Of a stretch of DNA of 64,000 nt, positions 36,891 through 45,769 are shown in pieces (position 1 is the first letter of the stretch; every line of letters begins with the position of its first letter). The stretch lies in contig NZ_WUMK01000004.1 in the NCBI RefSeq assembly GCF_009827055.1, positions 1-64,000 on the forward strand, in the 5' to 3' direction. The position numbers were made by a program, and so were the translations under genes. The DNA is from Shinella kummerowiae (GTDB taxonomy: Bacteria; Pseudomonadota; Alphaproteobacteria; Rhizobiales; Rhizobiaceae). The notes under the pieces are model-generated. The model was not told the DNA's origin. It made no database searches and saw nothing but the letters and a program-made list of their open reading frames with translations.

Positions 36891-37360
36891 GCGCCGACAA
36901 GCTTGTCGTGCGCCCGTTCGAACCGCGGGATGTCGATGCGGTCTGGCGACTGATGCGGGAATTGGTGGTGTTCGAGGGATATCTCGACGCCTTCTTGGTC
37001 ACACCTGCCGATCTCCTGACCCACGGATTTGGTCCGACGCCCGCCTTCGGTGTGTTCGTTGCGGTGAAACAGCATACGATCGCCGGCATCGCCGTGCATT
37101 ACCGCATTCCGTGGACGTTCGATCTGCGGCCGGTCCTGGTGCTGAAGGAGTTGTTTGTCGCGGAGGCGTTTCGGGGGCTGCATGTGGGTAGCATGCTTTT
37201 TGCGCATCTGCAGGCCCATGCGACCGAGATCGGCGCGTCGGCGCTACGATGGACTGTGCTTCCGGACAATGAGCCTGCCAAGCGATTCTATGCGGCGCAG
37301 GGTGCTGCGCGCGATGCAGCCTGGGAGCATTGGACCCTGCCAATCGCGCGGCGAATCTGA
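36887..37360 (+). CDS. GNAT family N-acetyltransferase
   Basis: The 157-residue protein has the GNAT fold: LVVRPFEPRDVDAVWRLMRE at the N-terminus, VLVLKELFVAEAFRGLHVGS carrying the acetyl-CoA loop in variant form (RGLHVGS rather than Q/RxxGxG/A), and VLPDNEPAKRFYAAQGA. Substrate unknown; small-molecule amines such as polyamines or amino acids are usual. Its ATG overlaps the rhodanese stop (ATGA), so they are co-translated. Confidence 0.88.
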   Translation: MSADKLVVRPFEPRDVDAVWRLMRELVVFEGYLDAFLVTPADLLTHGFGPTPAFGVFVAVKQHTIAGIAVHYRIPWTFDLRPVLVLKELFVAEAFRGLHVGSMLFAHLQAHATEIGASALRWTVLPDNEPAKRFYAAQGAARDAAWEHWTLPIARRI

Positions 37361-37396
37361 AACGGTCGGCGCAGCCACCAACCACAGGAGAACCCC

Positions 37397-37702
37397 TTGA
37401 TTACCTGCTACCTCAGATATGTCATCGACCCGCACAAGCTGGAGGCGTTCGAAGCCTATGCCCGCGCCTGGATTCCCATCGTCAATCGCATGGGCGGCAC
37501 GCATCACGGCTACTTTCTGCCGAGCGAGGGCGCAAACAACATTGCGCTCGCACTCTTCAGCTTCCCGAGCCTTGCCACCTATGAAGATTACCGCACGCGC
37601 ATGCTGAACGACCCGGAATGCATCGCCGCTTTTGAAATGGACAAGCGTAACCGCAGCATCATCAGCTATGAGCGCAGCTTCATGCGCCCGGTTCTTTCGT
37701 AA
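37397..37702 (+). CDS. NIPSNAP family protein
   Basis: The start is TTG 37397 with CAGGAG upstream (MITCYLRYVIDPHKLEAFEA), giving 101 residues. The ferredoxin-like alpha/beta barrel pattern of NIPSNAP proteins is present, with YARAWIPIVNRMGGTHHGYF and SFPSLATYEDYRTRMLNDPE. The family has no well-defined reaction in bacteria. It follows the GNAT gene by 36 bases and may be in the rhodanese operon. Confidence 0.88.
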   Translation: MITCYLRYVIDPHKLEAFEAYARAWIPIVNRMGGTHHGYFLPSEGANNIALALFSFPSLATYEDYRTRMLNDPECIAAFEMDKRNRSIISYERSFMRPVLS

Positions 37703-37711
37703 AAAGACGAA

Positions 37712-37734
37712 AGCCGGCTCGTTTGGAGCCGGCT
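37712..37734 (-). terminator. Rho-independent terminator of the DUF815 ATPase gene
   Basis: AGCCGGCTC pairs with GAGCCGGCT around a five-base loop; on the minus strand the stem is followed by TTCGTCTTTTT. It may also stop plus-strand transcripts from the NIPSNAP gene. Confidence 0.75.
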
Positions 37735-37741
37735 CCTCGGG

Positions 37742-38656
37742 TCATTTGTTGAGCGGTTTGCCCAGCCGGCCGGCGAGGTCCTGCACATATTGCCAGGCGA
37801 CACGGCCGGAGCGGGAGCCACGGGTTGTGGCCCATTCGAGGGCTTCGGCGTGGAGTTGTTCCGTCGGAATGCCCAGATCGAAATGACCCGCATAACCGTC
37901 GATCATTTCGAGATATTCGACCTGGCTGCACTTGTAGAAGCCGAGCCAGAGGCCGAAACGGTCAGACAGCGACACCTTTTCTTCGACCGCTTCCGACGGA
38001 TTGATGGCGGTCGACTGCTCGTTCTCCATCATATCGCGCGGCAGGAGATGCCGACGGTTGGAGGTGGCGTAGAGCAGCACATTGTTCGGCCGGCCTTCCA
38101 CGCCGCCATCGAGCGCCGCCTTCAGCGATTTGTAGGACGTGTCGTCATGGTCGAAGGAGAGGTCGTCGCAGAAGATGATGACCGGGCAGGGCGCGTCCTT
38201 GAGGATCTCCATCAGCGCCGGCAGTGTTGCGATATCCTCCCTATGCACCTCGACGAGCTTCAGGCCATTCTTCGTCTCGCTCGCAGCGAGCGCGTGCACC
38301 GATTTCACCAGCGACGACTTGCCCATGCCGCGCGCGCCCCAGAGCAGCACGTTGTTGGCCGGCAGGCCGCGGGCGAAGCGCAGGGTGTTGTCGACCAGGA
38401 TGTCGCGCACATGGTCGACGCCACGGATGAGGTCGATGTCGATGCGGTTCGGGCGTTTCACGGGCTGGAGGTGCTGGCGCGCCGGCGACCAGACGAAAAC
38501 GTCGGCCGCATTCCAGTCGTTGACGGCGGGTGCGGGGCCGGCGAGGCGCTCGAGCGCGGCATTGATACGGCCGATTTCGGCGAGCAAAAGCTTGACGTGA
38601 TCTTCCTGCAATTTCTCTCTCCTCATGCGTTCTTGCCGGGTAGCATACGGCGCCAC
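37742..38656 (-). CDS. DUF815 family AAA-type ATPase
   Basis: The 304-residue protein has Walker A LLWGARGMGKSSLVKSVHAL and Walker B PVIIFCDDLSFD, with DHDDTSYKSLKAALDGGVEG and the arginine/sensor region LLYATSNRRHLLPRDMMENE. This is the DUF815 group of AAA ATPases, widespread in proteobacteria and without a settled role. ATG 38656 is used; ATG 38626 (MRREKLQEDHVK) is a possible shorter start. It is divergent from yajC. Confidence 0.88.
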   Translation of the reverse strand: MAPYATRQERMRREKLQEDHVKLLLAEIGRINAALERLAGPAPAVNDWNAADVFVWSPARQHLQPVKRPNRIDIDLIRGVDHVRDILVDNTLRFARGLPANNVLLWGARGMGKSSLVKSVHALAASETKNGLKLVEVHREDIATLPALMEILKDAPCPVIIFCDDLSFDHDDTSYKSLKAALDGGVEGRPNNVLLYATSNRRHLLPRDMMENEQSTAINPSEAVEEKVSLSDRFGLWLGFYKCSQVEYLEMIDGYAGHFDLGIPTEQLHAEALEWATTRGSRSGRVAWQYVQDLAGRLGKPLNK

Positions 38657-38794
38657 ATCGCGAAAAGAGGGAAAGCGCTTGAAAACAGGCGGCTTCTCAA
38701 GGTCGTGTGTTGCATTCGAGACCCCTTTGCCTATATTCCGGCAACCGAAATGGGCCGCCAGGCTCTATAAATTCAAGATTTCAAGGAGTAGCTG

Positions 38795-39133
38795 ATGTTC
38801 ATTACCGAGGCCTTCGCCCAGACGGCGGCACCCGGCGGAGCAGCCGGCGGCGCGGACATTCTCATGTCGGTCCTGCCGTTTCTGCTGATTTTCGTGGTGA
38901 TGTATTTCCTCATCATCCGTCCGCAGCGCGCCAACATGAAGCGTCGCGAAGAGCTTCTGAAGAACATCCGTCGTGGCGACCAGGTCGTCACCGGTGGCGG
39001 TATTGTCGGCAAGGTCTCCAAGGTCCTCGACGGTAACGAGCTCGAAGTCGAAGTCGCCGAAGGCGTCAAGGTACGCGTGGTCCGCAGCGGCATCAGCGAA
39101 GTCCGCGTCAAGGGCGAGCCGGTCAAGGAATAA
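38795..39133 (+). CDS. yajC: Preprotein translocase subunit YajC
   Basis: The 112-residue protein has one membrane helix (VLPFLLIFVVMYFLIIRPQR) with the IIRPQ motif and the cytoplasmic NIRRGDQVVTGGGIVGKVSK domain. YajC associates with SecDF and the SecYEG holotranslocon. AAGGAG precedes the start. secDF follows 147 bases downstream, in the usual yajC-secDF order. Confidence 0.96.
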   Translation: MFITEAFAQTAAPGGAAGGADILMSVLPFLLIFVVMYFLIIRPQRANMKRREELLKNIRRGDQVVTGGGIVGKVSKVLDGNELEVEVAEGVKVRVVRSGISEVRVKGEPVKE

Positions 39134-39280
39134 CATGGCCGCCATCCGCCCGGGTGAAAATCCGGCCGGATGGCGGACTGGTTTTCGGCCGGCGTCGGCG
39201 CCGGGTTGTTTTTGTTTTTACGCAATTCCGGCAAGATCGCGTTTCGCACCTTTGCTGGAATGGCCGTAGGCGAGACCGCG

Positions 39281-41788
39281 ATGCAACAATCCGCCCGCTT
39301 GAAGACCCTTTCTCTCTGGCTCGTCCTTGTGGCGAGCCTTCTTGTCATTCTGCCGAGCCTTCTTCCGGCCCGGATGAGCGCCAGCCTTCCCAACTGGCTG
39401 ACGGCGCACCGCCTGGCGCCCGGTCTCGACCTCACCGGCGGTTCCCGCCTGGTGCTGGAAGTCTCGCGCAGCGATATCGCGGCCGACCGGTTGCGCGCCG
39501 CCGTTGAAACGATTGGCAACACGCTGCGCGCAGGGCGCATCCCCTATAGCGACCTCAATGGTGCGGAACAGACGATCGACGTCACCGTGACGTCGGCCGA
39601 TCGGCTCGAGGCTGCGCGCGCAGCGCTGGCCGGCCTCGATCTCGGCACGATCAGCGAGCCCGAAAGCGGCCAGTTCCGTCTCGTTCTGTCGCCCGCCGCC
39701 ATCAACGATGCCGTGAGTGCCGCCTCGCTGGGCGCCGTCGATGCCGTACGCCGCCGTGTCGAAAGCCTCGACATCCCGTCGCTCGTCGTCGGGCGCGGCG
39801 AGCGCGATCGCATCGTCGTGTCGATGCCGGGCCTGACCGACCCGCAACGCGTCAAGGACATGCTTGCGCAGGTCGGCCGGCTGTCCGCCCGCCTCGTCGA
39901 TAACAGCATGCCCGTCAATACGGCCATGGACGATGGCGCGCCGGCTGGCTCCGAAGTGCTCTATTCCATCGGCGAGCCGCCGGTCGGCTATCTGGTGCGG
40001 CAGGACGATCTGTTCACGACGACGGATGTGGCATCCGCGCAGCCGGCGGCCAACGACGAGCCCTTCATCGAATTCGTGCTGAAGGGCGAGGCCGCGGAGC
40101 GGCTCGCTGCCTTCACGCGCGAAAACAGCGGCCGGACCATCGCCATCCTGCTCGACGGCCAGATCATCTCGACGTCGCAGATCCAGGGCGCGATCACCGA
40201 CGGCGTCGGCCGGCTTTCCGGTGACTTCGATGCCGAAGGCGCTGCAAACCTCGCCCGCATCATCGCCAGTGGTCCGCTTCCGGCGCCGCTCACTATCATC
40301 GAGGAGCGCTCGATCGAGCCGGCGCTCGGCGCGACCTCCAGCGGAACGGTTGTGATCGCACTCGTGATCGCCGTTGCGGCGGTTGTTGCCTTCATGACCT
40401 TCTTCTACGGCGTGCTCGGTGTTGTCGCCTCGGTGGCGCTGTTTTTCACCGTGTTGCTGACCTTTGCCGTGCTGGCGCTCATCGGCGCGCCGTTCTCGCT
40501 CTCCATGATCGCCGGCATCGTGCTGATCGTCGGCATCGCGGTCGATGCGAGTGTGCTGGTCTTCGAGCGCGTCCGCGAGGAGGTGAAGGCAGGCCAGGCG
40601 CTCTCGGATGCCGTCGATACCGGTTTCGCGCGTGCCCGCGCGACGGTGCTGGACGCGTCCGCGACCATGCTGATCGCCATTGCCGTGCTCTTCCTGCTGT
40701 CCGCCGCTCCCGTGCGTGCCTTTGCGCTCGCCGTCGGCATCGGCCTGCTGGCGACGCTCTTCACCACCTTCACGCTGACACAGCGTCTCGTGCGCGCCTG
40801 GCTCGGCCGCAGCCACGCGACGCACCTACCGAAAGGGGTGCGCTCCGGCTTCTTCGATCGCCTGAACCTGCGCTTCATGGCGGTGCGCAACGGCGTTTTC
40901 CTGCTCACTGCCGTGCTGTCGCTTGCGATCGCCGGCCTGCTCGTCGCCGGAAAGCTACAGCTCGGAATCGATTTCACCGGGGGTGCGGCGCTGGAAGTGC
41001 AGGCGAAATCGGGCAATGCCGACCCCACCGATATTTTCGCGCGCCTCAGCGATACCGGTGTCGACGTGCAGAGTGTCACCAGGCACGGTGATGCGCGGCA
41101 TGCGCTCGTTCGGCTGACATCGGCGGGTGAGGGCGAGAATGCCGAGCAGACCTCGGTGCTCGTCGCCCGCGGCGAACTGGAAGACGACTATGATTTCCGT
41201 CGCGTGGAGGCGGTCGGCCCGGCGATTTCCGGGGAGCTGATCGATACGGCGACGCTCGGCTTCGTCGTCGGCCTCCTGGCGCTCGTCGCCTATATCTGGA
41301 TCCGCTTCGAGTGGCATTTCGCCATCGGCGCGATCATTGCGCTGGCGCATGACGTGTTCTTCACGCTCGGCTTTCTGGCAATCGCCAAGATCGAGTTCAA
41401 CGTCACCGCCGTCGCTGCCCTCCTGACGGTCGCCGGTTACTCTTTGAACGACACGATGGTCGTCTATGATCGTATTCGCGAGAACCTGCGCCATTTCAAG
41501 CAGATGCCGCTGCCCATCCTGATCGACGATGCGATCAACCGCACGCTGTCGCGCACCGTGCTGACCTCGGCGACAACGCTGATCGCGCTGGCGGCATTGG
41601 CCTTCTTCGGCGGCGAGGCGATCCGAACCTTCGCGCTGACGCTGCTCTTCGGGGTGGCGATCGGCACCATATCCTCTATTTATATTGCCGGACCGATCCT
41701 CATCCTGTTCCGCCTGCAGCCGGAACGTTACCGCCCGGGCAAGGGCGGCAAGGGAGCGGTCACGGAGGCGACGGGAGCCAATGGCTAA
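39281..41788 (+). CDS. secDF: Fused protein translocase subunit SecDF
   Basis: I place the start at ATG 39281 (MQQSARLKTLSLWLVLVASL), with AGGCGAG upstream; the frame also contains earlier ATGs. The 835-residue protein joins SecD (GLDLTGGSRLVLEVSRSDIA; VGIAVDASVLVFERVREEVK) to SecF (LGIDFTGGAALEVQAKSG; VAGYSLNDTMVVYDRIRENL), with twelve membrane helices and two periplasmic domains. SecDF uses the proton gradient to pull exported proteins across the membrane. The Mth938-domain gene overlaps its end by 8 bases. Confidence 0.96.
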   Translation: MQQSARLKTLSLWLVLVASLLVILPSLLPARMSASLPNWLTAHRLAPGLDLTGGSRLVLEVSRSDIAADRLRAAVETIGNTLRAGRIPYSDLNGAEQTIDVTVTSADRLEAARAALAGLDLGTISEPESGQFRLVLSPAAINDAVSAASLGAVDAVRRRVESLDIPSLVVGRGERDRIVVSMPGLTDPQRVKDMLAQVGRLSARLVDNSMPVNTAMDDGAPAGSEVLYSIGEPPVGYLVRQDDLFTTTDVASAQPAANDEPFIEFVLKGEAAERLAAFTRENSGRTIAILLDGQIISTSQIQGAITDGVGRLSGDFDAEGAANLARIIASGPLPAPLTIIEERSIEPALGATSSGTVVIALVIAVAAVVAFMTFFYGVLGVVASVALFFTVLLTFAVLALIGAPFSLSMIAGIVLIVGIAVDASVLVFERVREEVKAGQALSDAVDTGFARARATVLDASATMLIAIAVLFLLSAAPVRAFALAVGIGLLATLFTTFTLTQRLVRAWLGRSHATHLPKGVRSGFFDRLNLRFMAVRNGVFLLTAVLSLAIAGLLVAGKLQLGIDFTGGAALEVQAKSGNADPTDIFARLSDTGVDVQSVTRHGDARHALVRLTSAGEGENAEQTSVLVARGELEDDYDFRRVEAVGPAISGELIDTATLGFVVGLLALVAYIWIRFEWHFAIGAIIALAHDVFFTLGFLAIAKIEFNVTAVAALLTVAGYSLNDTMVVYDRIRENLRHFKQMPLPILIDDAINRTLSRTVLTSATTLIALAALAFFGGEAIRTFALTLLFGVAIGTISSIYIAGPILILFRLQPERYRPGKGGKGAVTEATGANG

Positions 41789-42167
41789 AGGCATCGAAAT
41801 CCGGGAGGCGCATTTCCCCGGGCGTGCGCCGATCGACGCATATGGCAATGGCGGCTTCCGCTTTGCCGACATGTCACATCGTGGCTCCATCCTTTGCCTG
41901 CCGTCTGGTATTCACGGCTGGGACAAGGACGAGGGGTCACCGCTGACGCTTGCCGATATCGAGCGCGTGCTGGACGAGGCAGGCGATATCGAGGTGCTGC
42001 TCGTTGGCACGGGCAAGGAAATCCGACCGCTGCCGGCGGACATCAAGGCGGCTTTGCGCGAGCGCAAGATCAGCTCCGATCCGATGAGCACGGGAGCGGC
42101 GGTGCGCACGTTCAATGTCATGTTGGCCGAGAGCCGGGCGGTCGCCGCCGCACTCATCGCCGTGTGA
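41781..42167 (+). CDS. Mth938-like domain (DUF498) protein, NDUFAF3 relative
   Basis: ATG 41781 lies inside the end of secDF, so translation is probably coupled. The 128-residue protein has the Mth938 fold signatures IDAYGNGGFRFADMSHRGSI, EVLLVGTGKEIRPLPADI and PMSTGAAVRTFNVMLAESRA. The family includes the human complex I assembly factor NDUFAF3, whose bacterial relatives sit beside secDF in alphaproteobacteria. A role in respiratory complex I assembly or membrane insertion is inferred. Confidence 0.88.
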   Translation: MAKGIEIREAHFPGRAPIDAYGNGGFRFADMSHRGSILCLPSGIHGWDKDEGSPLTLADIERVLDEAGDIEVLLVGTGKEIRPLPADIKAALRERKISSDPMSTGAAVRTFNVMLAESRAVAAALIAV

Positions 42168-42189
42168 CGCGGAAGGCGGTTTTCTCGAC

Positions 42190-43041
42190 GTGACCGATAT
42201 ACAAGCCAATTACGCGCACTGTTTGACGGTGCTCCGCGAGACCGATCGCGACCGTTACCTCGCCTGCCTGCTGGCGCCGGCGGAAAAGCGGGGCGCGCTC
42301 GCCGCGCTTTACGCCTTCAACGCCGAGATCGCCCGCGTGCGCGATATGGTGCGCGAGGCGCTTCCCGGCGAGATCCGCCTGCAATGGTGGCGCGACCTGC
42401 TGGAAGGTGAGGCGGATGGTGACGCTTCCGCCAATCCGCTTGCTGCCGCCCTGATGGCGACGGTCAAGGAACACCGACTGCCCATCGCTGTGCTGACGGA
42501 TATGATCGAGGCTCGTATCTTCGATGTCTACAACGACCCGATGGAAAGCCGCGCGACATTCGAAGGGTATGCCGGCGAGACCGCATCGGCACTGATCCAG
42601 TTGGCGAGCCTTGTTCTCGATCCGGCCGATGCACCGAAATCCGCCAACGCAGCCGGTCATGCCGGCGTCGCACAGGCGGTGGCAGGCGCGCTGCTGATGC
42701 TGCCGATCCACCGCCGGCGCGGACAAGTCTATCTGCCTGCCGATCTTCTGGCCGCGACGGGCCTGACACCGGAGGCTCTGCTCGACGGCAGTGACCGGCC
42801 CGCGGCAATGCGGGCGGTGGAAGCCTTTGTCGGCCTCGGGCGCGAGCATCTTGCCAAAGCGCGCGAGGCGAACGGCATATCGGCAGCGAATCGCCCGGCA
42901 TTTTTGCCAGTTTCGCTGGTTCGGCATATATTGAATGCCGTGGAGAAGGCGGGCGCCGAAGCGCTCGAGCGCGCCCCGCAGCCCCCGCAATGGCGGCGGC
43001 AATGGTGGATGTGGCGGGCGATGCGCCGGGGTCCGTTCTGA
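42190..43041 (+). CDS. Squalene/phytoene synthase family protein (NDUFAF6-like)
   Basis: I choose GTG 42190 (VTDIQANYAHCLTVLRETDR), which has GGAAGGCGG upstream; 283 residues. It has the trans-isoprenyl synthase helical fold (AALYAFNAEIARVRDMVREA; YAGETASALIQLASLVL). The Asp-rich catalytic motifs are degenerate: DxxxD is replaced by FNAEIARVRD, and the second is not evident. That fits the NDUFAF6 (C8orf38) branch, complex I assembly factors rather than carotenoid enzymes. No crt or hpn genes adjoin. It follows the Mth938 gene by 22 bases. Confidence 0.82.
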   Translation: MTDIQANYAHCLTVLRETDRDRYLACLLAPAEKRGALAALYAFNAEIARVRDMVREALPGEIRLQWWRDLLEGEADGDASANPLAAALMATVKEHRLPIAVLTDMIEARIFDVYNDPMESRATFEGYAGETASALIQLASLVLDPADAPKSANAAGHAGVAQAVAGALLMLPIHRRRGQVYLPADLLAATGLTPEALLDGSDRPAAMRAVEAFVGLGREHLAKAREANGISAANRPAFLPVSLVRHILNAVEKAGAEALERAPQPPQWRRQWWMWRAMRRGPF

Positions 43042-43119
43042 AGACCTGACAAGACGCAAAATTGGCGCAAGCCTTGTCCGCTAAAGCGACAGAACGGTTA
43101 TCGCGGAGGAGTCGCGCGG

Positions 43120-43572
43120 ATGCTCTGGACCATCACTGTTGGGTGCCTTCTGTTGGCGGGCCTTATCTTTCGGCAGGCCTATCGCCGGGAGGACGGGCAG
43201 GAGATGGCGGGCGAGGATGCAGGCCTTGCGATCCTGGAGTTCGGCCGGGCGTTTCCAGACGAGGCGATCCGTGAGGTGATCACGACCGCGAATGGCCGCA
43301 CCGTGTTCCTGCGGCTGCATGACGGCAAGGCCGGCTGCATGAACGCCCACGGCCACCACTATTCCTGCCATCTGATCGAACCCGGCACCGTGCGCGTCAA
43401 CAGCGTCGGCCCGAAGCGCCTCACCGTGCAATTCGCCAACGCCGCCTACGAGGGCGGCACGTTCGAATTCCGTGACGAGCGGGAGACGGCAGAGGTTTCG
43501 CTCTGGCTGCTTGGCAGCTTCATGCCCGGCTTGGCTGGCGCAGACCAGCAGGTCGTCGGCCAGCCAAGCTGA
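43120..43572 (+). CDS. Hypothetical membrane-anchored protein (150 aa)
   Basis: The protein starts with one membrane helix (MLWTITVGCLLLAGLIFRQA), then a soluble domain with ILEFGRAFPDEAIREVITTA, VFLRLHDGKAGCMNAHGHHY and TVQFANAAYEGGTFEFRDER. It ends SLWLLGSFMPGLAGADQQ. I do not recognise the family; composition and codon use are normal for the region. It follows the squalene-synthase-like gene and may share its operon. It converges on trmFO with an 8-bp inverted repeat (43568-43586) over both stops. Confidence 0.78.
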   Translation: MLWTITVGCLLLAGLIFRQAYRREDGQEMAGEDAGLAILEFGRAFPDEAIREVITTANGRTVFLRLHDGKAGCMNAHGHHYSCHLIEPGTVRVNSVGPKRLTVQFANAAYEGGTFEFRDERETAEVSLWLLGSFMPGLAGADQQVVGQPS

Positions 43573-43581
43573 GGCGCAGCC

Positions 43582-44991
43582 TCAGCCTTCAAGCCACCGC
43601 GCACAGTCTTCCAGCGCCCGGGCAGCGGTTGCCTGCTTCTTGGCGATTGCCTTGTCCTTGCCGCGAAAACGCTTCAGGCCTTCCGGCCTCGTCACGGAAC
43701 CCGGTTCCAGCGGCGGGAACAGGCCGAAATTGACGTTCATCGGCTGAAACGAGCGTTTGCCGGGCTCGTCGTCCGAGACGATGTGGCCGCCAGTGATATG
43801 GCCGAGTAAGGAGCCAAAAGCCGTCGTTTCCGGCGGCAGCGACGGTGTCTCGCCACGGCGCTCGGCGGCGGCGAAACGGCCGGCGAGCAGGCCGATGCTG
43901 GCACTTTCCACATAACCTTCGCAGCCGGTGATCTGGCCGGCGAAACGCAGGCCCGGGCGGCCCTTGAGCACCAGCGAGCGATCAAGCAGCGTCGGCGAAT
44001 TGATGTAGGTGTTGCGGTGCAGGCCACCGAGGCGGGCGAACTCGGCGTTTTCGAGGCCCGGGATGAGGCGGAAGATCTCCGCCTGCGCGCCGTATTTCAG
44101 CTTCGTCTGGAACCCGACCATATTGTAGAGCGTTCCGAGCGCATTGTCCTGCCGGAGCTGCACGACCGCATAGGCTTTCACGGTCGGGTTATGCGCGTTG
44201 GTCAGACCCATCGGCTTCATCGGGCCGTGGCGCAACGTCTCGCGGCCGCGTTCGGCCATGACTTCGATCGGCAGGCAGCCGTCGAAATAGGGCGTGCCTT
44301 CCCATTCCTTGAAGCCCGTCGTGTCGCCGGCGATCAGGGCGTCGACGAAGGCATTGTACTGCGCTTCGTCCATCGGGCAATTGATATAGTCCTTGCCTGT
44401 GCCGCCGGGGCCGACCTTGTCGTAGCGCGACTGGAACCAGCAGGTATCCATGTCGATGCTGGCCGTGTGCACGATCGGAGCGATGGCGTCGAAGAAGGCA
44501 AGCGAATCAGCGCCGGTGCGCTGCTGGATCGCGGCGGCAAGCGACGGCGCGGTGAGCGGGCCGGTGGCGATGATCGCCTGGTCCCACTCTTCCGGCGGTA
44601 GGCCGGTCACTTCTTCGCGCGTGACGGTGATCATCGGATGGCTCTCGAGCGCGGCGGTGACAGCAATGGAAAAGCCGTCGCGGTCGACAGCAAGCGCGCC
44701 ACCGGCCGGAACCTGATTGGCGTCGGCGGAGCGCATGATCAGCGAGCCGGCAAGCCGCATTTCGGCATGCAGCACGCCGACCGCGTTGCTGGTCGCGTCA
44801 TCGGAGCGGAAGGAGTTGGAACAGACGAGTTCGGCAAGGCCGTCCGTCTTGTGGGCATCCGTGCCGCGCACGCCGCGCATTTCATGCAGGATGACGGGGA
44901 TGCCGCTCTCGGCAATCTGCCAGGCAGCTTCGGAGCCGGCCAGGCCGCCGCCGATGACGTGAATGGGGGCGAAGGAAGAGGTTTTTGTCAT
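43582..44991 (-). CDS. trmFO: Methylenetetrahydrofolate-tRNA-(uracil-5-)-methyltransferase
   Basis: ATG 44991 ([20 protein letters not shown]) gives 469 residues. It has the FAD-binding [30 protein letters not shown], the [20 protein letters not shown] motif and [20 protein letters not shown] near the C-terminus. TrmFO makes 5-methyluridine at tRNA position 54 using methylene-THF and FAD, typical of organisms without the SAM-dependent TrmA. Frames upstream of this ATG lack a ribosome site. Confidence 0.96.
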   Translation of the reverse strand: MTKTSSFAPIHVIGGGLAGSEAAWQIAESGIPVILHEMRGVRGTDAHKTDGLAELVCSNSFRSDDATSNAVGVLHAEMRLAGSLIMRSADANQVPAGGALAVDRDGFSIAVTAALESHPMITVTREEVTGLPPEEWDQAIIATGPLTAPSLAAAIQQRTGADSLAFFDAIAPIVHTASIDMDTCWFQSRYDKVGPGGTGKDYINCPMDEAQYNAFVDALIAGDTTGFKEWEGTPYFDGCLPIEVMAERGRETLRHGPMKPMGLTNAHNPTVKAYAVVQLRQDNALGTLYNMVGFQTKLKYGAQAEIFRLIPGLENAEFARLGGLHRNTYINSPTLLDRSLVLKGRPGLRFAGQITGCEGYVESASIGLLAGRFAAAERRGETPSLPPETTAFGSLLGHITGGHIVSDDEPGKRSFQPMNVNFGLFPPLEPGSVTRPEGLKRFRGKDKAIAKKQATAARALEDCARWLEG

Positions 44992-45067
44992 GGGCGGTTC
45001 GTTACCATGAGCACCGCAGCAATTCCAAGGAAAAGCGTCTGGCGCGCATGTCACACCCCGGAATCAA

Positions 45068-45091
45068 AAACGGCACCAGATGGTGCCGTTT
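45068..45091 (-). terminator. Rho-independent terminator of the first DUF1127 gene
   Basis: AAACGGCACC pairs with GGTGCCGTTT around four bases; on the minus strand TTTTTG follows. It lies about 60 bases beyond the DUF1127 stop. Confidence 0.8.
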
Positions 45092-45149
45092 GAAGCGTTC
45101 CTCGCGCGTCGCCGTTTCCGGCCGCAGCGTCGGAAATCCGGCTGATGTC

Positions 45150-45293
45150 TTAGCGGAAGGAACGGGAAGCGATGTCGCGGATGTCGTAACGGGTCAGGCC
45201 GATGTCGGACAGCGTGTGGTTCGACAGGTTGCCGAGTTCGTTCATCGTGCGGCGGTAGGAAATCCAGTTCTTTGCGATGCGGATCGGGTTCAT
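45150..45293 (-). CDS. DUF1127 domain mini-protein (47 aa), copy 1
   Basis: The frame starts at ATG 45293 (MNPIRIAKNWISYRRTMNEL), continues GNLSNHTLSDIGLTRYDIRD and ends IASRSFR. It has the DUF1127 pattern: basic N-terminal helix with WxxYR, an N-E-L turn, then L-x-D-I-G-L-x-R-x-D-I. Short DUF1127 proteins are abundant in alphaproteobacteria; some, such as CcaF1 of Rhodobacter and small arginine-rich Agrobacterium proteins, affect RNA turnover, phosphate or carbon metabolism. GGAG lies upstream. It has its own terminator and an upstream promoter element shared with the RNA unit at 46300. Confidence 0.85.
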   Translation of the reverse strand: MNPIRIAKNWISYRRTMNELGNLSNHTLSDIGLTRYDIRDIASRSFR

Positions 45294-45371
45294 GGTCTTG
45301 CTCCTCGAAGCGGTTGGCCGGGAGGTCTGCTCGCCGGTTTGTGAGATCTATATACGCCCGACCCATATTAA

Positions 45372-45383
45372 TGTGCAGTGCAA
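45372..45383 (-). promoter_or_regulatory. Shared promoter element upstream of DUF1127 copy 1
   Basis: On the minus strand the 12-mer TTGCACTGCACA is followed, 12 bases on, by GGGC and then a TATA-type -10 (GTATATAG). The same 12-mer, at the same distance from a GGGC-TATA, occurs at 46592-46603. The identical spacing suggests a common promoter type. Confidence 0.6.
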
Positions 45384-45565
45384 AGAAAATGCAGCTGCTA
45401 TGCATTTGTGCAATAAGATGATTAACGCGCAGGCATCTGGTCCCACTGAGGGCAGGAAGGCAGAAAGTGCCGATATTCCGGGCAGATAGGTTGATTGCCG
45501 CCGGAAATCATTTCTGCCTTGGAGGAGGGGTGCGACATTGTGCGCCGCAAAACACCGGCAAACGA

Positions 45566-45598
45566 AAACGCCCTCCGGTGGGAAGCCGGAGGGCGTTT
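45566..45598 (-). terminator. Rho-independent terminator of the second DUF1127 gene
   Basis: AAACGCCCTCCGG pairs with CCGGAGGGCGTTT around seven bases, 27 bases beyond the DUF1127 stop on the minus strand. Confidence 0.8.
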
Positions 45599-45625
45599 GA
45601 AAATGGATCCCGTGGGATCGTTGGC

Positions 45626-45769
45626 TTAGATCGAAGCCTTGCGAGCGATGTACGGGATATCGCTGCGGCCGATGCCGAGGTCGCGGAGTTCACGGTCCGA
45701 CATACGGCCGAGTTCGTTGACGGTCTGACGGTACTTGCGCCAGTTGTTAAAAGAGCGTGCCAGGTTCAT
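45626..45769 (-). CDS. DUF1127 domain mini-protein (47 aa), copy 2
   Basis: ATG 45769 (MNLARSFNNWRKYRQTVNEL) leads into GRMSDRELRDLGIGRSDIPY and ends IARKASI. This is the typical DUF1127 sequence with L-R-D-L-G-I-x-R-x-D-I, and it is clearly paralogous to the copy at 45150. AAAGGGG lies upstream. In Rhodobacter a DUF1127 gene is co-transcribed with CcsR RNAs; here two RNA units lie directly upstream on the same strand, but a terminator hairpin (46009-46040) separates them. Confidence 0.88.
   Translation of the reverse strand: MNLARSFNNWRKYRQTVNELGRMSDRELRDLGIGRSDIPYIARKASI

Noticed and set aside
42190-43041. Carotenoid or hopanoid biosynthesis gene
   Set aside because: The fold matches squalene/phytoene synthase, but catalytic Asp motifs are degenerate and no pathway genes adjoin; the complex I assembly-factor branch fits better.
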